DNA of 64,000 nt from an uncultured Rhodospirillales bacterium (GTDB lineage: Bacteria; Pseudomonadota; Alphaproteobacteria; Rhodospirillales; JABHCV01), in contig CALKND010000007.1 in assembly GCA_938092065.1 (NCBI GenBank), positions 1 to 64,000 of the forward strand, written 5' to 3'. The notes under the pieces were generated by a model. It was given only the letters and a program-made list of their open reading frames with translations, did no database searches and had not been told where the DNA came from. The position numbers were made by a program, and so were the translations under genes. This document shows positions 49,564 to 59,859 of the stretch, piece after piece. Numbering within the stretch: the first letter of the stretch is position 1; each line of letters begins with the position of its first letter.

Positions 49564-50751
49564 TTAGTTATTGAAATAAATTTCTGCGCGACGGTTTCCG
49601 GCTTCACCAGACGGCATTATTTCATAATAAATTGGCATGCTGTCGGAACGAGCATCAACAATGATAGATTCTGGCGCCATTCCCATTTTCCTTAATTCTT
49701 TGGCTATTCTGTCTGCGCGATTGACGGATACACCATAATTGACCATTTTATGATTTATAGGGTCCATATTACGGGTACGACTTGACGCATGACCAACGAC
49801 TGTAACTTTTCCACCACGTTGTTGATGCAGTTGAACAACTTGCCCAATAATTTTACGGTCATTTCCACTCAATCCAGACGAGCCCGTCTGAAAGAGAATT
49901 GTGGCAACTTTTGTGCCATTTATCACCTTAGATTGTCGCAAATTTGGAGCAAAATCTTTTGGTTTAGAAGCCACTGACTGGGCTTGCGCTAATACGTCAG
50001 TGGGAGCAGATATACTTTTTACGTCCACACCATCGGAAGAAACAACAACAGTAGCAAATGGATCATCTGCCATGGACTTAAAGGCGTTACCCCTCATAGT
50101 GGGAGTTGAAGGCGTAGGTCGGGTCAAACTGAAGCTCTTGGGCTGTATAGAAGAGTATGTCACAGCTGGCCGCTTTGATATTGGTGGTGCAATCTGAGAT
50201 GAAGTAACGGGTGAAGCGGGTATTGCTGGTGGCGCCTTTTGTAAGGCCGTTACATCAGAAGTCTGCTGTGGTTGAGGCGCTGGACGCGGGGCTTGCTGTG
50301 CCATCATCTGGGAAGCCTCTCCCTGGCGGGCGATTGGCTCTGCATACTTACGTTTTTGTTTATCGGAGACAAGCCCTTTCATAATAGGCGAACTTGGACG
50401 TTTTGGTACAGAGGATAGTTTAGGGATAGAAGCTTCTCCACTGAGAATTTTTTTTGCTTTGTTTGATTGCATCCCACGTTGATAGGTTTTTGCTTTATCG
50501 GTTTGCGTTCCACTTTTTTCATTCTGAACGTCCTCACCAGAGATGAGATTAATCGTACTTTTGTACCATTCAGCAGGATTAATGGTATTTGGCAGAGAAG
50601 AGCACCCAGCTAGGCTAATGATAGCCACAAAAGTAACACTCAAAAACAAATAGCGCTGAAACCCGACAATACTTCTCTTATAAGCCAGGACATTAACAGA
50701 TTTTCCATTTCTTTTGCTCATCAAAAACCCTAGTTCTCTTGGCCTTAGCAA
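49564..50751 (-). CDS. OmpA/MotB C-terminal domain lipoprotein
   Basis: Lipobox ISLAGCSS; OmpA-like VTVVGHASSRTRNMDP...VNRADRIAKELRKMGMAPESIIVDA...NRRAEIYF. Confidence 0.8.
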   Translation of the reverse strand: MLRPRELGFLMSKRNGKSVNVLAYKRSIVGFQRYLFLSVTFVAIISLAGCSSLPNTINPAEWYKSTINLISGEDVQNEKSGTQTDKAKTYQRGMQSNKAKKILSGEASIPKLSSVPKRPSSPIMKGLVSDKQKRKYAEPIARQGEASQMMAQQAPRPAPQPQQTSDVTALQKAPPAIPASPVTSSQIAPPISKRPAVTYSSIQPKSFSLTRPTPSTPTMRGNAFKSMADDPFATVVVSSDGVDVKSISAPTDVLAQAQSVASKPKDFAPNLRQSKVINGTKVATILFQTGSSGLSGNDRKIIGQVVQLHQQRGGKVTVVGHASSRTRNMDPINHKMVNYGVSVNRADRIAKELRKMGMAPESIIVDARSDSMPIYYEIMPSGEAGNRRAEIYFNN

Positions 50752-51175
50752 GACACTTTATAAATTATACGGCACTACTGAAGGATCCGTAAAACTTCCT
50801 GAATTACTAAGCCTGTGTTATGGCCAGAATACATTTGTAAACAATTTTCCAGCCTTCATAGTATTATCTTCTAACTACATGATTTATTAAATGAAGATCA
50901 TTACACGAAACCAGTAAATTTCATAACTTTTTTGAACTCATTTTATATGAGAATATTGGTTAAACTAAACTTGTATAAGGATAAGAAACTCACATCAGAA
51001 ACCTCGCCGAGAAAAGCCAAATTCCTCAGTGGCCAAAAAAAGAGGCCTTCCACCCAATGTCACAGAGTTCGTGAAAATTTCCTTATTGCATAAAAATCAT
51101 TAACATGAACCCTGTTGTATATACCTACTTTATTTATACCTGCTTTATTAAATATTTATTTTATATTACCCATTG

Positions 51176-51700
51176 CTAAGCAAGCTCTTTGCGATATTGA
51201 TGGGCTAGCTTAACATACTTGGGTGATGTGTAACGGATCATCTGCAAATCAGATTCACGAATATCCCTAAGGTATCGCGCTGGTGTGCCACCCCAAACTT
51301 GACCAGCCAACACGCGCTTACCCGGAACGACTAGTGCCCCGGCCGCAACCATAGCTCCAGTTTCAACAACACAGTCATCCATCACTGTTGCATTCATACC
51401 AATAAAGCATCCATCTTCCAGAATACAAGCGTGGATGAGGGCCATGTGACCAATAGTAATATCGTTGCCAATATGCGTACCCTTTCCTTGGCCTGATACG
51501 TGCACAACAGAGCCATCCTGAATATTTGTTCGCTCACCAATGTATATTTCATTTACGTCACCACGAAGCAGACAATTAAACCAGATGCCACTTTCAGACC
51601 CAACTACCACCTTCCCGATTATAGTTGCATTTGGTGCGACAAAAGCATCATTAGCAATTGTTGGCATGTGTTTTTTATAAGGAAGGAGCACTCCAGTCAT
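51176..51700 (-). CDS. Gamma carbonic anhydrase-family protein
   Basis: IGKVVVGSESGIWFNCLLRGDVNEIYIGERTNIQDGSVVHV; IGHMALIHACILEDGCFIGMNATVMD. Confidence 0.9.
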   Translation of the reverse strand: MTGVLLPYKKHMPTIANDAFVAPNATIIGKVVVGSESGIWFNCLLRGDVNEIYIGERTNIQDGSVVHVSGQGKGTHIGNDITIGHMALIHACILEDGCFIGMNATVMDDCVVETGAMVAAGALVVPGKRVLAGQVWGGTPARYLRDIRESDLQMIRYTSPKYVKLAHQYRKELA

Positions 51701-51759
51701 AATTTATACCCATAACAAGTTATTTAAGGCGGCAATAAACGCTTACTACTGTCGAATGG

Positions 51760-51918
51760 CTATAGATAGCCGCTGTCTTCAACGGCAATCAAAACCTCAT
51801 AGGGCAGATGGTTAACCGAGGCCTGATATTGAGCCAGTGGTTTCAAATCAACCGGACGTATCCAGAACATTTTGTTACAAAGCTCGCCCTGTTGCAAATT
51901 CAAAAGTGTTTTTTCCAT
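51760..51918 (-). CDS. Small protein (52 aa) MEKTLLNLQQGELCNKMFWIRPVDLKPLAQYQASVNHLPYEVLIAVEDSGYL
   Basis: Manual translation ATG to TAG in an otherwise empty region. Confidence 0.4.
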   Translation of the reverse strand: MEKTLLNLQQGELCNKMFWIRPVDLKPLAQYQASVNHLPYEVLIAVEDSGYL

Positions 51919-52391
51919 ATAAGCCACAACCTCAAAGAATTCCCTTAACCGCCAAAGGATATAAAAAATTCTTTTTTCTCAAACATTAATTACCTGCCCT
52001 AGCCATTCAATTTAGCAAACGCATTTTTACTCACTGCTCCGCGTCAACCCCAACTTTTGCCGGGCCATTGAGTATTTAACAAATTTCTACCCGATAGGAT
52101 ATGTCGATAATGACAGATAAGCTCTGTCTTAAATTATAATTACCTATCAGCCAACACCTCGACGCTAGAAAGCTATGACATCCTTACATTGATTAGTATC
52201 GTGCACCTTGATTAAGCCGATAGAATAAAGCACTTAAGACTTAAACTCACTAAAACTGAACCGTGTAATATCAAGTAGCAAACAATTACGATCATTGACT
52301 TAAATGCCTGAATGCCTAATATCCGATTTTCCTCAACTAAATAACGGGAATATAAAGGCAACCAAAAATACAAACTGCCTAAACAAAACAT

Positions 52392-53852
52392 ATGAATTTT
52401 TCAGAACTTGGACTTGGTGACGGTGTCCTTAAAGCCGTCGAAGACGCTGGTTACAGCACCCCCACACCTATACAAGAGAAGGCTATACCCATTGTGCTGA
52501 TGGGACGAGACATACTGGGCTGCGCGCAAACCGGTACAGGCAAGACTGCAAGCTTCACTCTTCCCATGATCGATATTCTTGCAACAGGCCGAGCGAAAGC
52601 GCGAATGCCGCGTTCGCTGATACTAGAACCAACCCGTGAATTAGCCGCTCAAGTTGCCGATAACTTTGATACCTACGGAAAGTATCACAAACTATCCAAG
52701 GCACTGCTTATTGGTGGTTCATCTATGAACGATCAAATGAAAGTAATTGATCGTGGCCCTGATGTACTTATAGCCACACCAGGACGCTTGCTTGACCTGT
52801 TCGAACGTGGACGCTTACTGATGACTGATATTAAAACCCTAGTCATTGATGAAGCTGATCGCATGCTTGACATGGGGTTCATTCCTGAAGTTGAAAAAAT
52901 TGTCTCTTTAATATCTCCAATGCGTCAGACTTTATTTTTCTCAGCGACGTTGGCACCCGAGATAAAACGACTGGCTGATAAGTTTTTAATGAACCCAAAA
53001 GAAATTACCGTAGCTCCACCAGCAACCAGCGCAGAAACAATTACACAGGGCCTAGTTATGGTGTCCCACGATGACGGCAAGCGCCCAGGTGGTGGCCAAA
53101 AGGAAAAACGAATAGCCCTTCGGGAAATAATTGCTAGAGAAAAAATCAAAGACGCACTTATATTTTGCAACCGCAAGCGTGATATTGCCACTCTGCACAA
53201 ATCAATGACAAAACACGGCTTTTCTGTTGGTCAATTACACGGTGACATGTCACAGCCCGCGCGCATGGAAATGCTTACGCGTTTCAAAAATAGTGAATTT
53301 ACTTTCATGATTTGTAGCGACGTTGCCGCACGTGGGCTAGACATCCCTGCACTTAGCCATGTTTTTAATTTTGATGTACCAAGCCATGCAGAGGACTATG
53401 TCCATCGTATTGGGCGGACTGGGCGGGCGGGCATAGAAGGCCACGCGTATACCATTGCCGTCCCTGAGGACCGACAATATATTGAGGCAATTACAAAACT
53501 AATCGGTAGGAAAATTCCACCCATTAGTGAAACGAGCGTCAAGAGCACAAACGCTGTTAAGAGAGATGGCATATCGCCGGCACCTGATAATGCTAACGCA
53601 AAAAAAAGTGTAGTTGAGGCAAACAAAGATACAAGTTCAGTGCACCCACAACGCAGAGAACAAAATCGAGGCCGTGGCCGAGATCAAAGCCGCAGTGAAG
53701 AGTCAAAGGCTGAAAAAGCTAATGAAAGTCAAAAAAAGAAAATGCTCTCCAAAACAACTACTCCTAAAAAACCAGATCAATTGAATGATTTGGTTAAATT
53801 TGGTGATACTGATCACGTTCCTGCATTTATGCAGCGACCCAAAGGCAAATAG
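52392..53852 (+). CDS. DEAD-box RNA helicase, RhlE-like
   Basis: GCAQTGTGKTASFTLP; PTRELAAQV; DEADRMLDMGF; SATLAPEI; HRIGRTGRAG. Confidence 0.96.
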   Translation: MNFSELGLGDGVLKAVEDAGYSTPTPIQEKAIPIVLMGRDILGCAQTGTGKTASFTLPMIDILATGRAKARMPRSLILEPTRELAAQVADNFDTYGKYHKLSKALLIGGSSMNDQMKVIDRGPDVLIATPGRLLDLFERGRLLMTDIKTLVIDEADRMLDMGFIPEVEKIVSLISPMRQTLFFSATLAPEIKRLADKFLMNPKEITVAPPATSAETITQGLVMVSHDDGKRPGGGQKEKRIALREIIAREKIKDALIFCNRKRDIATLHKSMTKHGFSVGQLHGDMSQPARMEMLTRFKNSEFTFMICSDVAARGLDIPALSHVFNFDVPSHAEDYVHRIGRTGRAGIEGHAYTIAVPEDRQYIEAITKLIGRKIPPISETSVKSTNAVKRDGISPAPDNANAKKSVVEANKDTSSVHPQRREQNRGRGRDQSRSEESKAEKANESQKKKMLSKTTTPKKPDQLNDLVKFGDTDHVPAFMQRPKGK

Positions 53853-53870
53853 CTATACCTCTCACTTTGT

Positions 53871-54848
53871 CTAAATAAGCCCTGCCAATGGTGATGATGG
53901 GTCAGCGTATTTTTTTTTCGGCATACGACCAGCAAGATAGGCTTCGCGACCTGCAATTACAGCGTGTTTCATAGCCCGTGCCATGCGGATTGGGTCTCTT
54001 GCCCCAGCAATAGCAGTATTCATTAAAACACCGTCACAGCCAAGCTCCATAGCAAAGGATGCGTCCGTCGCAGTGCCTACTCCAGCATCAACAATTACCG
54101 GCACTTTGGATTGTTCCACAATCATGCGGATATTTACTGGGTTTTGAATTCCAAGTCCCGAGCCAATAGGCGCACCAAGTGGCATTATGGCAACGCAGCC
54201 CAAATCTTCAAGTTCCTTGCATAAAATTGGATCGTCGGAACAATAAACCATAACTTTAAAACCGTCAGCGATTAATGTCTCTGCTGCTTCGAGGGTTTGA
54301 ATCATACGCGGATACAAACTTTTCTCGTCACCTAGAACTTCCAACTTTACCAGCTCCCAGCCCCCAGCCTCGCGGGCTAAACGAAGGGTCCGAAGAGCAT
54401 CTTCTTTAGTAAAACAACCTGCTGTGTTAGGGAGATATATGTACCTCTTGGGGTCGATAGAATCCATTAGCATTGGCGCATTAGGGTCTGTCAGGTTAAC
54501 CCTTCTAACAGCGACCGTTACAATCTCTGCCCCCGAGGCCTCAAGGGCTAGGCGATTTTGCTCGTAGTCTTTATACTTACCCGTGCCAATAATCAAACGT
54601 GAGGTCAGTTCACGTCCATCAATGATAAAAGGATCAACTTCTTTTGGTGCACCACCACCTATAAAATGGACAATCTCAAACTTATCCCCTTCATTCAACA
54701 GTGTTTTAGTGTAGCTTGATTTGGGTACAATTTCGAGATTGCGCTCGACTGCAACTTTATTATGGTCAAGGCCAATTTCGCCAATAAGTTGTTCAACATT
54801 TAGAGTGGCATTGAAGCTCATTGCTTCGCCATTAATCGTAATCTTCAT
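53871..54848 (-). CDS. thiG: ThiS-ThiG fusion (sulfur carrier + thiazole synthase)
   Basis: N-terminal ThiS-like domain ending IVHFIGGG, then [65 protein letters not shown]. Confidence 0.95.
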   Translation of the reverse strand: MKITINGEAMSFNATLNVEQLIGEIGLDHNKVAVERNLEIVPKSSYTKTLLNEGDKFEIVHFIGGGAPKEVDPFIIDGRELTSRLIIGTGKYKDYEQNRLALEASGAEIVTVAVRRVNLTDPNAPMLMDSIDPKRYIYLPNTAGCFTKEDALRTLRLAREAGGWELVKLEVLGDEKSLYPRMIQTLEAAETLIADGFKVMVYCSDDPILCKELEDLGCVAIMPLGAPIGSGLGIQNPVNIRMIVEQSKVPVIVDAGVGTATDASFAMELGCDGVLMNTAIAGARDPIRMARAMKHAVIAGREAYLAGRMPKKKYADPSSPLAGLI

Positions 54849-54993
54849 GGGTTTCCATTTCTGAATGATAGGTTTTATTCACACTCAATAAACACTGTTA
54901 TCGCTTGCTGAGAATTTTTTTTAAAGTTTTTTAAGCAAAATTTTGTCAGATACTATAAATTTATTTCTTTTTTGACGATTCTAAGAGTTTTAA

Positions 54994-55434
54994 ATGGCAT
55001 CAAAAGTTTTAGTCTTAAATGGACCTAACCTGAACCTTCTAGGAACACGTGAACCTGATGTTTATGGTAACGAGACGTTGGCTGATATTGAGGTAAAGTC
55101 TCTTGAACGTGGAGATTTTCTTGGTTTACAAGTTGAGTTTCGCCAGTCCAATACAGAAGGACAACTTGTTGACTGGGTGCAACAAGCTCAAGAAAACTTC
55201 GATTTTTTAATCGTTAATGCTGGTGCATACACCCACACCTCAGTAGCCTTACTTGATGCAATTAAATCCTGCAATATTCCAGTGATTGAGGTTCATTTAT
55301 CAAATATTCACCAGCGGGAAGAATTTCGCCAACATTCCTATATTTCCAAAGTTGCATTAGGAACTATTTGTGGCTTTGGTGGCTACGGATATGAATTGGC
55401 CCTTGAAGCAGCAGCAAAGATACTCAATAAGTAA
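54994..55434 (+). CDS. aroQ: Type II 3-dehydroquinate dehydratase
   Basis: VLVLNGPNLNLLGTREPDVYG; FRQSNTEGQLVDW; IEVHLSNIHQREEFRQHSY. Confidence 0.95.
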   Translation: MASKVLVLNGPNLNLLGTREPDVYGNETLADIEVKSLERGDFLGLQVEFRQSNTEGQLVDWVQQAQENFDFLIVNAGAYTHTSVALLDAIKSCNIPVIEVHLSNIHQREEFRQHSYISKVALGTICGFGGYGYELALEAAAKILNK

Positions 55435-55467
55435 GGTTGAAACAAATAATGGTTAGTAGTTTTACTC

Positions 55468-55929
55468 ATGGTAGATAAAAAGCTCAAAAAATCTAAGATC
55501 GATGCAAATATTGTTCGCCAACTTGCGGATTTACTTGACGAGACTGGTTTGAATGAAATTGAATATGGTACTGACGAATGGCACCTCCGAGTAGCCAAAA
55601 ACGGAATGAGCCCGATAACGGTCCCAATTGTTCCCCCTTCAGTTGTGGCTGAACCAAATAGCGTTGTCGATGACAGTGATAGCCATGCCAACCACCCAGG
55701 TGTTATTGTCTCACCCATGGTTGGCACAGCCTATATCTCTCCAGACCCAGAAAGCCCACCGTTCGTCAAGGTTGGCGACGCTGTATTAGAGGGCGACACC
55801 CTGGTTCTAATCGAGGCAATGAAAGTCTATAATCCCATAAAAGCTGCTCGGAGCGGTACAGTCACTAGGGTTTTTATCAAGAACGGAACGCCCATTGAAT
55901 TTGGCGAACCACTAATGATCATTGAATAG
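55468..55929 (+). CDS. accB: Acetyl-CoA carboxylase biotin carboxyl carrier protein
   Basis: C-terminal biotinyl domain LIEAMKVYNPI (AMK motif); upstream of accC. Confidence 0.95.
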   Translation: MVDKKLKKSKIDANIVRQLADLLDETGLNEIEYGTDEWHLRVAKNGMSPITVPIVPPSVVAEPNSVVDDSDSHANHPGVIVSPMVGTAYISPDPESPPFVKVGDAVLEGDTLVLIEAMKVYNPIKAARSGTVTRVFIKNGTPIEFGEPLMIIE

Positions 55930-55944
55930 GAATCCCGGGCAAAA

Positions 55945-57288
55945 ATGTTCGAAAAAGTTCTCATTGCTAACCGTGGAGAGATTGCCCTGCGTATCCAGCG
56001 CGCCTGTCGCGAGATGGGCATACGTACTCTAGCTGTCCACTCCACAGCAGATGAGTCGGCCATGCATGTACGCCTAGCCGATGAGAGCATCTGTATTGGT
56101 CCACCCGCAGCCCAAGACAGCTACCTTAACATTTCAGCCATTTTAACAGCGGCAGCCATTTCTAACGCTGATGCCATCCACCCCGGTTATGGCTTCCTAT
56201 CTGAGAACGCCAACTTTGCCACCATGGTTGAAGAACACGGGTTTACCTTCATTGGACCCAAACCAGAACATATCACCCTTATGGGTGATAAAATTGCCGC
56301 AAAAAAAGCTGTCATGAAGGCTGGCATCCCGGTTGTCCCTGGTTCCGATGGAGCAGTTAATGATATTGATGAAGCTCTCCTAATAGCAGCAGATATTGGC
56401 TATCCCGTATTAATCAAGGCTACTGCAGGCGGTGGTGGCCGTGGCATGAAGCTTGCCAACACTGCTGAGGAACTACCCAACGCGATCAAAATGGCGCAAA
56501 TCGAGTCTGAAGCAGCTTTTGGCAACGGCGAGGTGTATCTAGAAAAGTTCCTAAGCAAGCCGCGACATATTGAAATTCAGGTAATGGCAGACAACTTCAA
56601 CAATGTAGTTCATCTTGGCGAACGTGACTGCTCCTTGCAACGCCGCCATCAAAAAGTCTTGGAGGAAGCCCCCTCACCTGCGCTGAACGATGACACACGA
56701 AGGAAAATTGGTGAGATTGCAGCTGAAGCAGTTAAACAAATTGGCTATCGCAGTGCTGGTACCATAGAGTTTTTGTATGAAAATGGTGAGTTCTATTTCA
56801 TCGAGATGAATACACGTCTTCAGGTGGAACATCCCATAACTGAAATGATTACAGGCCTTGATATTGTCCGTGATATGATTCGCATCGCCGCCGGTGCGCC
56901 ACTGGGTTACACCCAAGAAGATATTCGCTTTACCGGCCATGCTATTGAATGTCGCATTAACGCAGAACACCCCGAAACCTTCATCCCCTCACCAGGAACT
57001 ATAGGCCTTTACCATGCTCCAGGTGGGCTTGGCGTTCGCGTAGATTCAGGACTTTATTCAGGGTACACTGTACCGCCCCACTATGATTCAATGGTTGCTA
57101 AATTAATTGTCCACGGCACAAATCGCAATGAATGTTTAATGCGCCTCAGAAGAGCCCTTTCTGAATATGTAATTGATGGTATAGACACCTCAATCCCCTT
57201 ACATAAAAACCTAATGTCCGAAGTTGATTTTATCAATGGTGACTACAATATCCATTGGCTTGAAAACTTTGTCAAAATTAACGATTAG
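55945..57288 (+). CDS. accC: Acetyl-CoA carboxylase biotin carboxylase subunit
   Basis: [67 protein letters not shown]. Confidence 0.98.
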   Translation: MFEKVLIANRGEIALRIQRACREMGIRTLAVHSTADESAMHVRLADESICIGPPAAQDSYLNISAILTAAAISNADAIHPGYGFLSENANFATMVEEHGFTFIGPKPEHITLMGDKIAAKKAVMKAGIPVVPGSDGAVNDIDEALLIAADIGYPVLIKATAGGGGRGMKLANTAEELPNAIKMAQIESEAAFGNGEVYLEKFLSKPRHIEIQVMADNFNNVVHLGERDCSLQRRHQKVLEEAPSPALNDDTRRKIGEIAAEAVKQIGYRSAGTIEFLYENGEFYFIEMNTRLQVEHPITEMITGLDIVRDMIRIAAGAPLGYTQEDIRFTGHAIECRINAEHPETFIPSPGTIGLYHAPGGLGVRVDSGLYSGYTVPPHYDSMVAKLIVHGTNRNECLMRLRRALSEYVIDGIDTSIPLHKNLMSEVDFINGDYNIHWLENFVKIND

Positions 57289-57302
57289 ACAGGCCTAGAA
57301 AA

Positions 57303-57971
57303 ATGATAGGCGTCAGCCCAAAACATCATGCACTGACACCTGAAATACTAGTACGCGCCTATTCAATGGGAATTTTTCCTATGTCTGAGTCTCGCAACGA
57401 TCCATCTACCTTCTGGGTTGATCCGAAAATGCGTGGTATTTTGCCCTTAGAAGATTTCCACATCTCGCATTCCTTAAAAAAAACAGTGCGCAAAGGTAAA
57501 TTCAATGTCAGCTTTGATACAGACTTCCATACAGTTATTGTTGCATGCGCTGAAACACCACGGTCCGATAAGGGAACTTGGATCAATGATCAAATCATAA
57601 ACGCCTTCACCGAACTGCATCAACTGGGATTAGCTCATAGTGTAGAGTGCAGACTGGATGGAAATTTGGTGGGTGGATTGTACGGCGTCTCCTTAAACGG
57701 ACTGTTTTGCGGAGAGAGCATGTTTTCACATGCCAGAGACGCCTCAAAGGTCGCACTTGTTCATTTGGTTGCACGAATGAAGCAATGTCAGTTATGCTTG
57801 CTCGACACCCAGTTCATCACCGATCACCTAAAAGTGTTTGGGGCTATAGAAATTCCAGCTCAGGACTACCTGAAATACTTGCAAAAAGCCCTTAAAAGCA
57901 ACGCTAGATTTAAAAGTAAATTACCTGACAAGGAGTGTAGGGCGGCACTGGAAAATTTGTTACTTGCTTAA
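57303..57971 (+). CDS. aat: Leucyl/phenylalanyl-tRNA--protein transferase
   Basis: AYSMGIFPMSES; FWVDPKMRGILPLEDFHISHSLKK; GLYGVSLNGLFCGESMFSHARDASKVALVHLV. Confidence 0.96.
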   Translation: MIGVSPKHHALTPEILVRAYSMGIFPMSESRNDPSTFWVDPKMRGILPLEDFHISHSLKKTVRKGKFNVSFDTDFHTVIVACAETPRSDKGTWINDQIINAFTELHQLGLAHSVECRLDGNLVGGLYGVSLNGLFCGESMFSHARDASKVALVHLVARMKQCQLCLLDTQFITDHLKVFGAIEIPAQDYLKYLQKALKSNARFKSKLPDKECRAALENLLLA

Positions 57972-58098
57972 TTCTCAGAGTAACAGCATATGCAGACAAA
58001 CTTTTTTAAGGCCCAACTGGAAAAAGCGATAGTCTTTATTCCTTTTAAAAATATTAAGTTTAAGTATTTCTGGTTACTAGCCTTTAAATTTCATCATA

Positions 58099-58467
58099 TT
58101 ATTGGGGGTTTTTGCAATTGAGAACCCAAACATCATAGACTGGGTGTTCGAGTGCTGAAAGCGCTGGGGAGGACGCGAACATCCAGCCCCTAAAAATATT
58201 ACTTGCGGGTTCTCCTGAGCGAACCTCCCAGACGTCAATAAAAGCTGCACTTTCTGGTGTTTCTTCCGGAGGCCGCTTGTCACAAGCACGAACAATAATT
58301 TCTAACGAACCAATCTTCTTCGTATCACCAAGTCGCGCCTCAATGGTTAAAACTCGTGCTGTAACTTTGTTTAAACCTTGTAAAATCGCTGTATCATGTG
58401 GCTCAGCAAAGGCTTGAAAAGATAAAAGATTCATCACAACAATAAATATTAAAAAAAGTTTTCTCAT
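58099..58467 (-). CDS. DUF2155 domain protein
   Basis: LQGLNKVTARVLTIEARLGDTKKIGSLEIIVRACDKRPPEETPESAAFIDVWEV...FRGWMFASSPALSALEHPVYDVWVLNC. Confidence 0.9.
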   Translation of the reverse strand: MRKLFLIFIVVMNLLSFQAFAEPHDTAILQGLNKVTARVLTIEARLGDTKKIGSLEIIVRACDKRPPEETPESAAFIDVWEVRSGEPASNIFRGWMFASSPALSALEHPVYDVWVLNCKNPQ

Positions 58468-58802
58468 TGCAAAGAGGCGTGAAAACGCCCATTTTGAAAT
58501 AATCTATTAACACAGATGTTTATCAAATCTTTATCTTTGACCCAACTTAGGGCAATCTTAAAAAAAAATATTTTGAATTCGCACTTAAAAACCCATTTTT
58601 TGGAATCAATAACATGGGTATTGAGGCCAATACTACACATAAAATCAACCTGTTCAGATCTGGCATCTGTCGCAAGGACACTAGCACCACTGGCAGCCAA
58701 CTTATTGTACAACTTGCCGTGGCAACGCCACATATCAATTTTTTGATTTGCCGCTTTCAGCTCCAATAAAATCATAATGCCAACCCAAAAAATCCTCAAC
58801 AT
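58464..58802 (-). CDS. Hypothetical protein (112 aa) coupled to DUF2155 gene
   Basis: ATGA-type overlap with the downstream gene. Confidence 0.4.
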   Translation of the reverse strand: MLRIFWVGIMILLELKAANQKIDMWRCHGKLYNKLAASGASVLATDARSEQVDFMCSIGLNTHVIDSKKWVFKCEFKIFFFKIALSWVKDKDLINICVNRLFQNGRFHASLQ

Positions 58803-58864
58803 ATTTAGCGTAGAATCTATAGCGTTAAAGATTAAATGATAGTGATTTTTTTCTCAAACACGAC

Positions 58865-59224
58865 TTAGTTATCTGGTGACCAAGATTGATAATCACCAGT
58901 GGCAGGTGCCCTACGTCCTCCCAAGTATTCGTGGCCTTGTGGCAGATAGGCCTCAGTTGTACCGCTGAGGTTGGGCTGGTGTTCTTGTTGCCAGGATTGC
59001 GAATTTGCCGCCTTTTCACTCAGAGGAGCTTCAGTTGTGTAATGTAGCCAAGAATGCCACTCTGCTGGTACAGACGATGCCTCAGTCTTTCCTTTATATA
59101 TAACCCAGCGTCGTTTAAGGCCAGACAAAGTGGATCTTTTGGAGACGTAATAGCGATTTAAAAAAATGTCAGTCCCCACAAGTTCTGCATTAAACCAAGT
59201 ATTTAACATTGTACCAAGTATCAT
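58865..59224 (-). CDS. NADH:ubiquinone oxidoreductase subunit NDUFA12 family
   Basis: NTWFNAELVGTDIFLNRYYVSKR...RRWVIYKGKTEASSVPAEWHSWLHYTTEAPL. Confidence 0.92.
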   Translation of the reverse strand: MILGTMLNTWFNAELVGTDIFLNRYYVSKRSTLSGLKRRWVIYKGKTEASSVPAEWHSWLHYTTEAPLSEKAANSQSWQQEHQPNLSGTTEAYLPQGHEYLGGRRAPATGDYQSWSPDN

Positions 59225-59859
59225 AGAACCCTCATAATTATGTTCAGCTTTAAATTAAGTGTGACACTTTTGCATACAAATTTATGGCACAACTAACGCA
59301 CATGCTCAAGGCTGCGTTCAGTATGTAATTTCCAAAGATTCTCTAATGTAGGTTCAATTTCAAAATTACCTTTCTCTTTCGAGACAATTAATTCAAAAAA
59401 TCAATTAAGAAAGATAACTGGTTACTTTTTATAAGGTTTTCCTTACCCCGCTGTCAAAATTTATGCACAACCCACACAAAAACCTAAAACAATCTAAAAA
59501 ATTTTATTTTTTTCAAGTTAAACAGCACAAGAACGTCATAACGTGATGTTTGAAAACAAATATTATCAACTTTCGAAATAAAGCATTGCCTTTTAAGTTA
59601 AATTTTTCTTGTTGCGCGAATGGCATTGATAAACTACATTTTGTGGTCACGGTTTGAAATAACACGTTATGTTGTGGCAACACACCCCCAATTGGGGTTC
59701 TCAATTAAAAAACACAACATACTGTATTTGGCGTCTAGTTGTCGAAGCCACAAGCTGAAAAACCCAAGAAAATTTACTTGGGCAAAAACAAGTTGCAACC
59801 CTTAAGGTTTCCAAGAGGGTGGCCGAGAAAAATTTTTTGATCAAGTTATTGAGGTCTTC

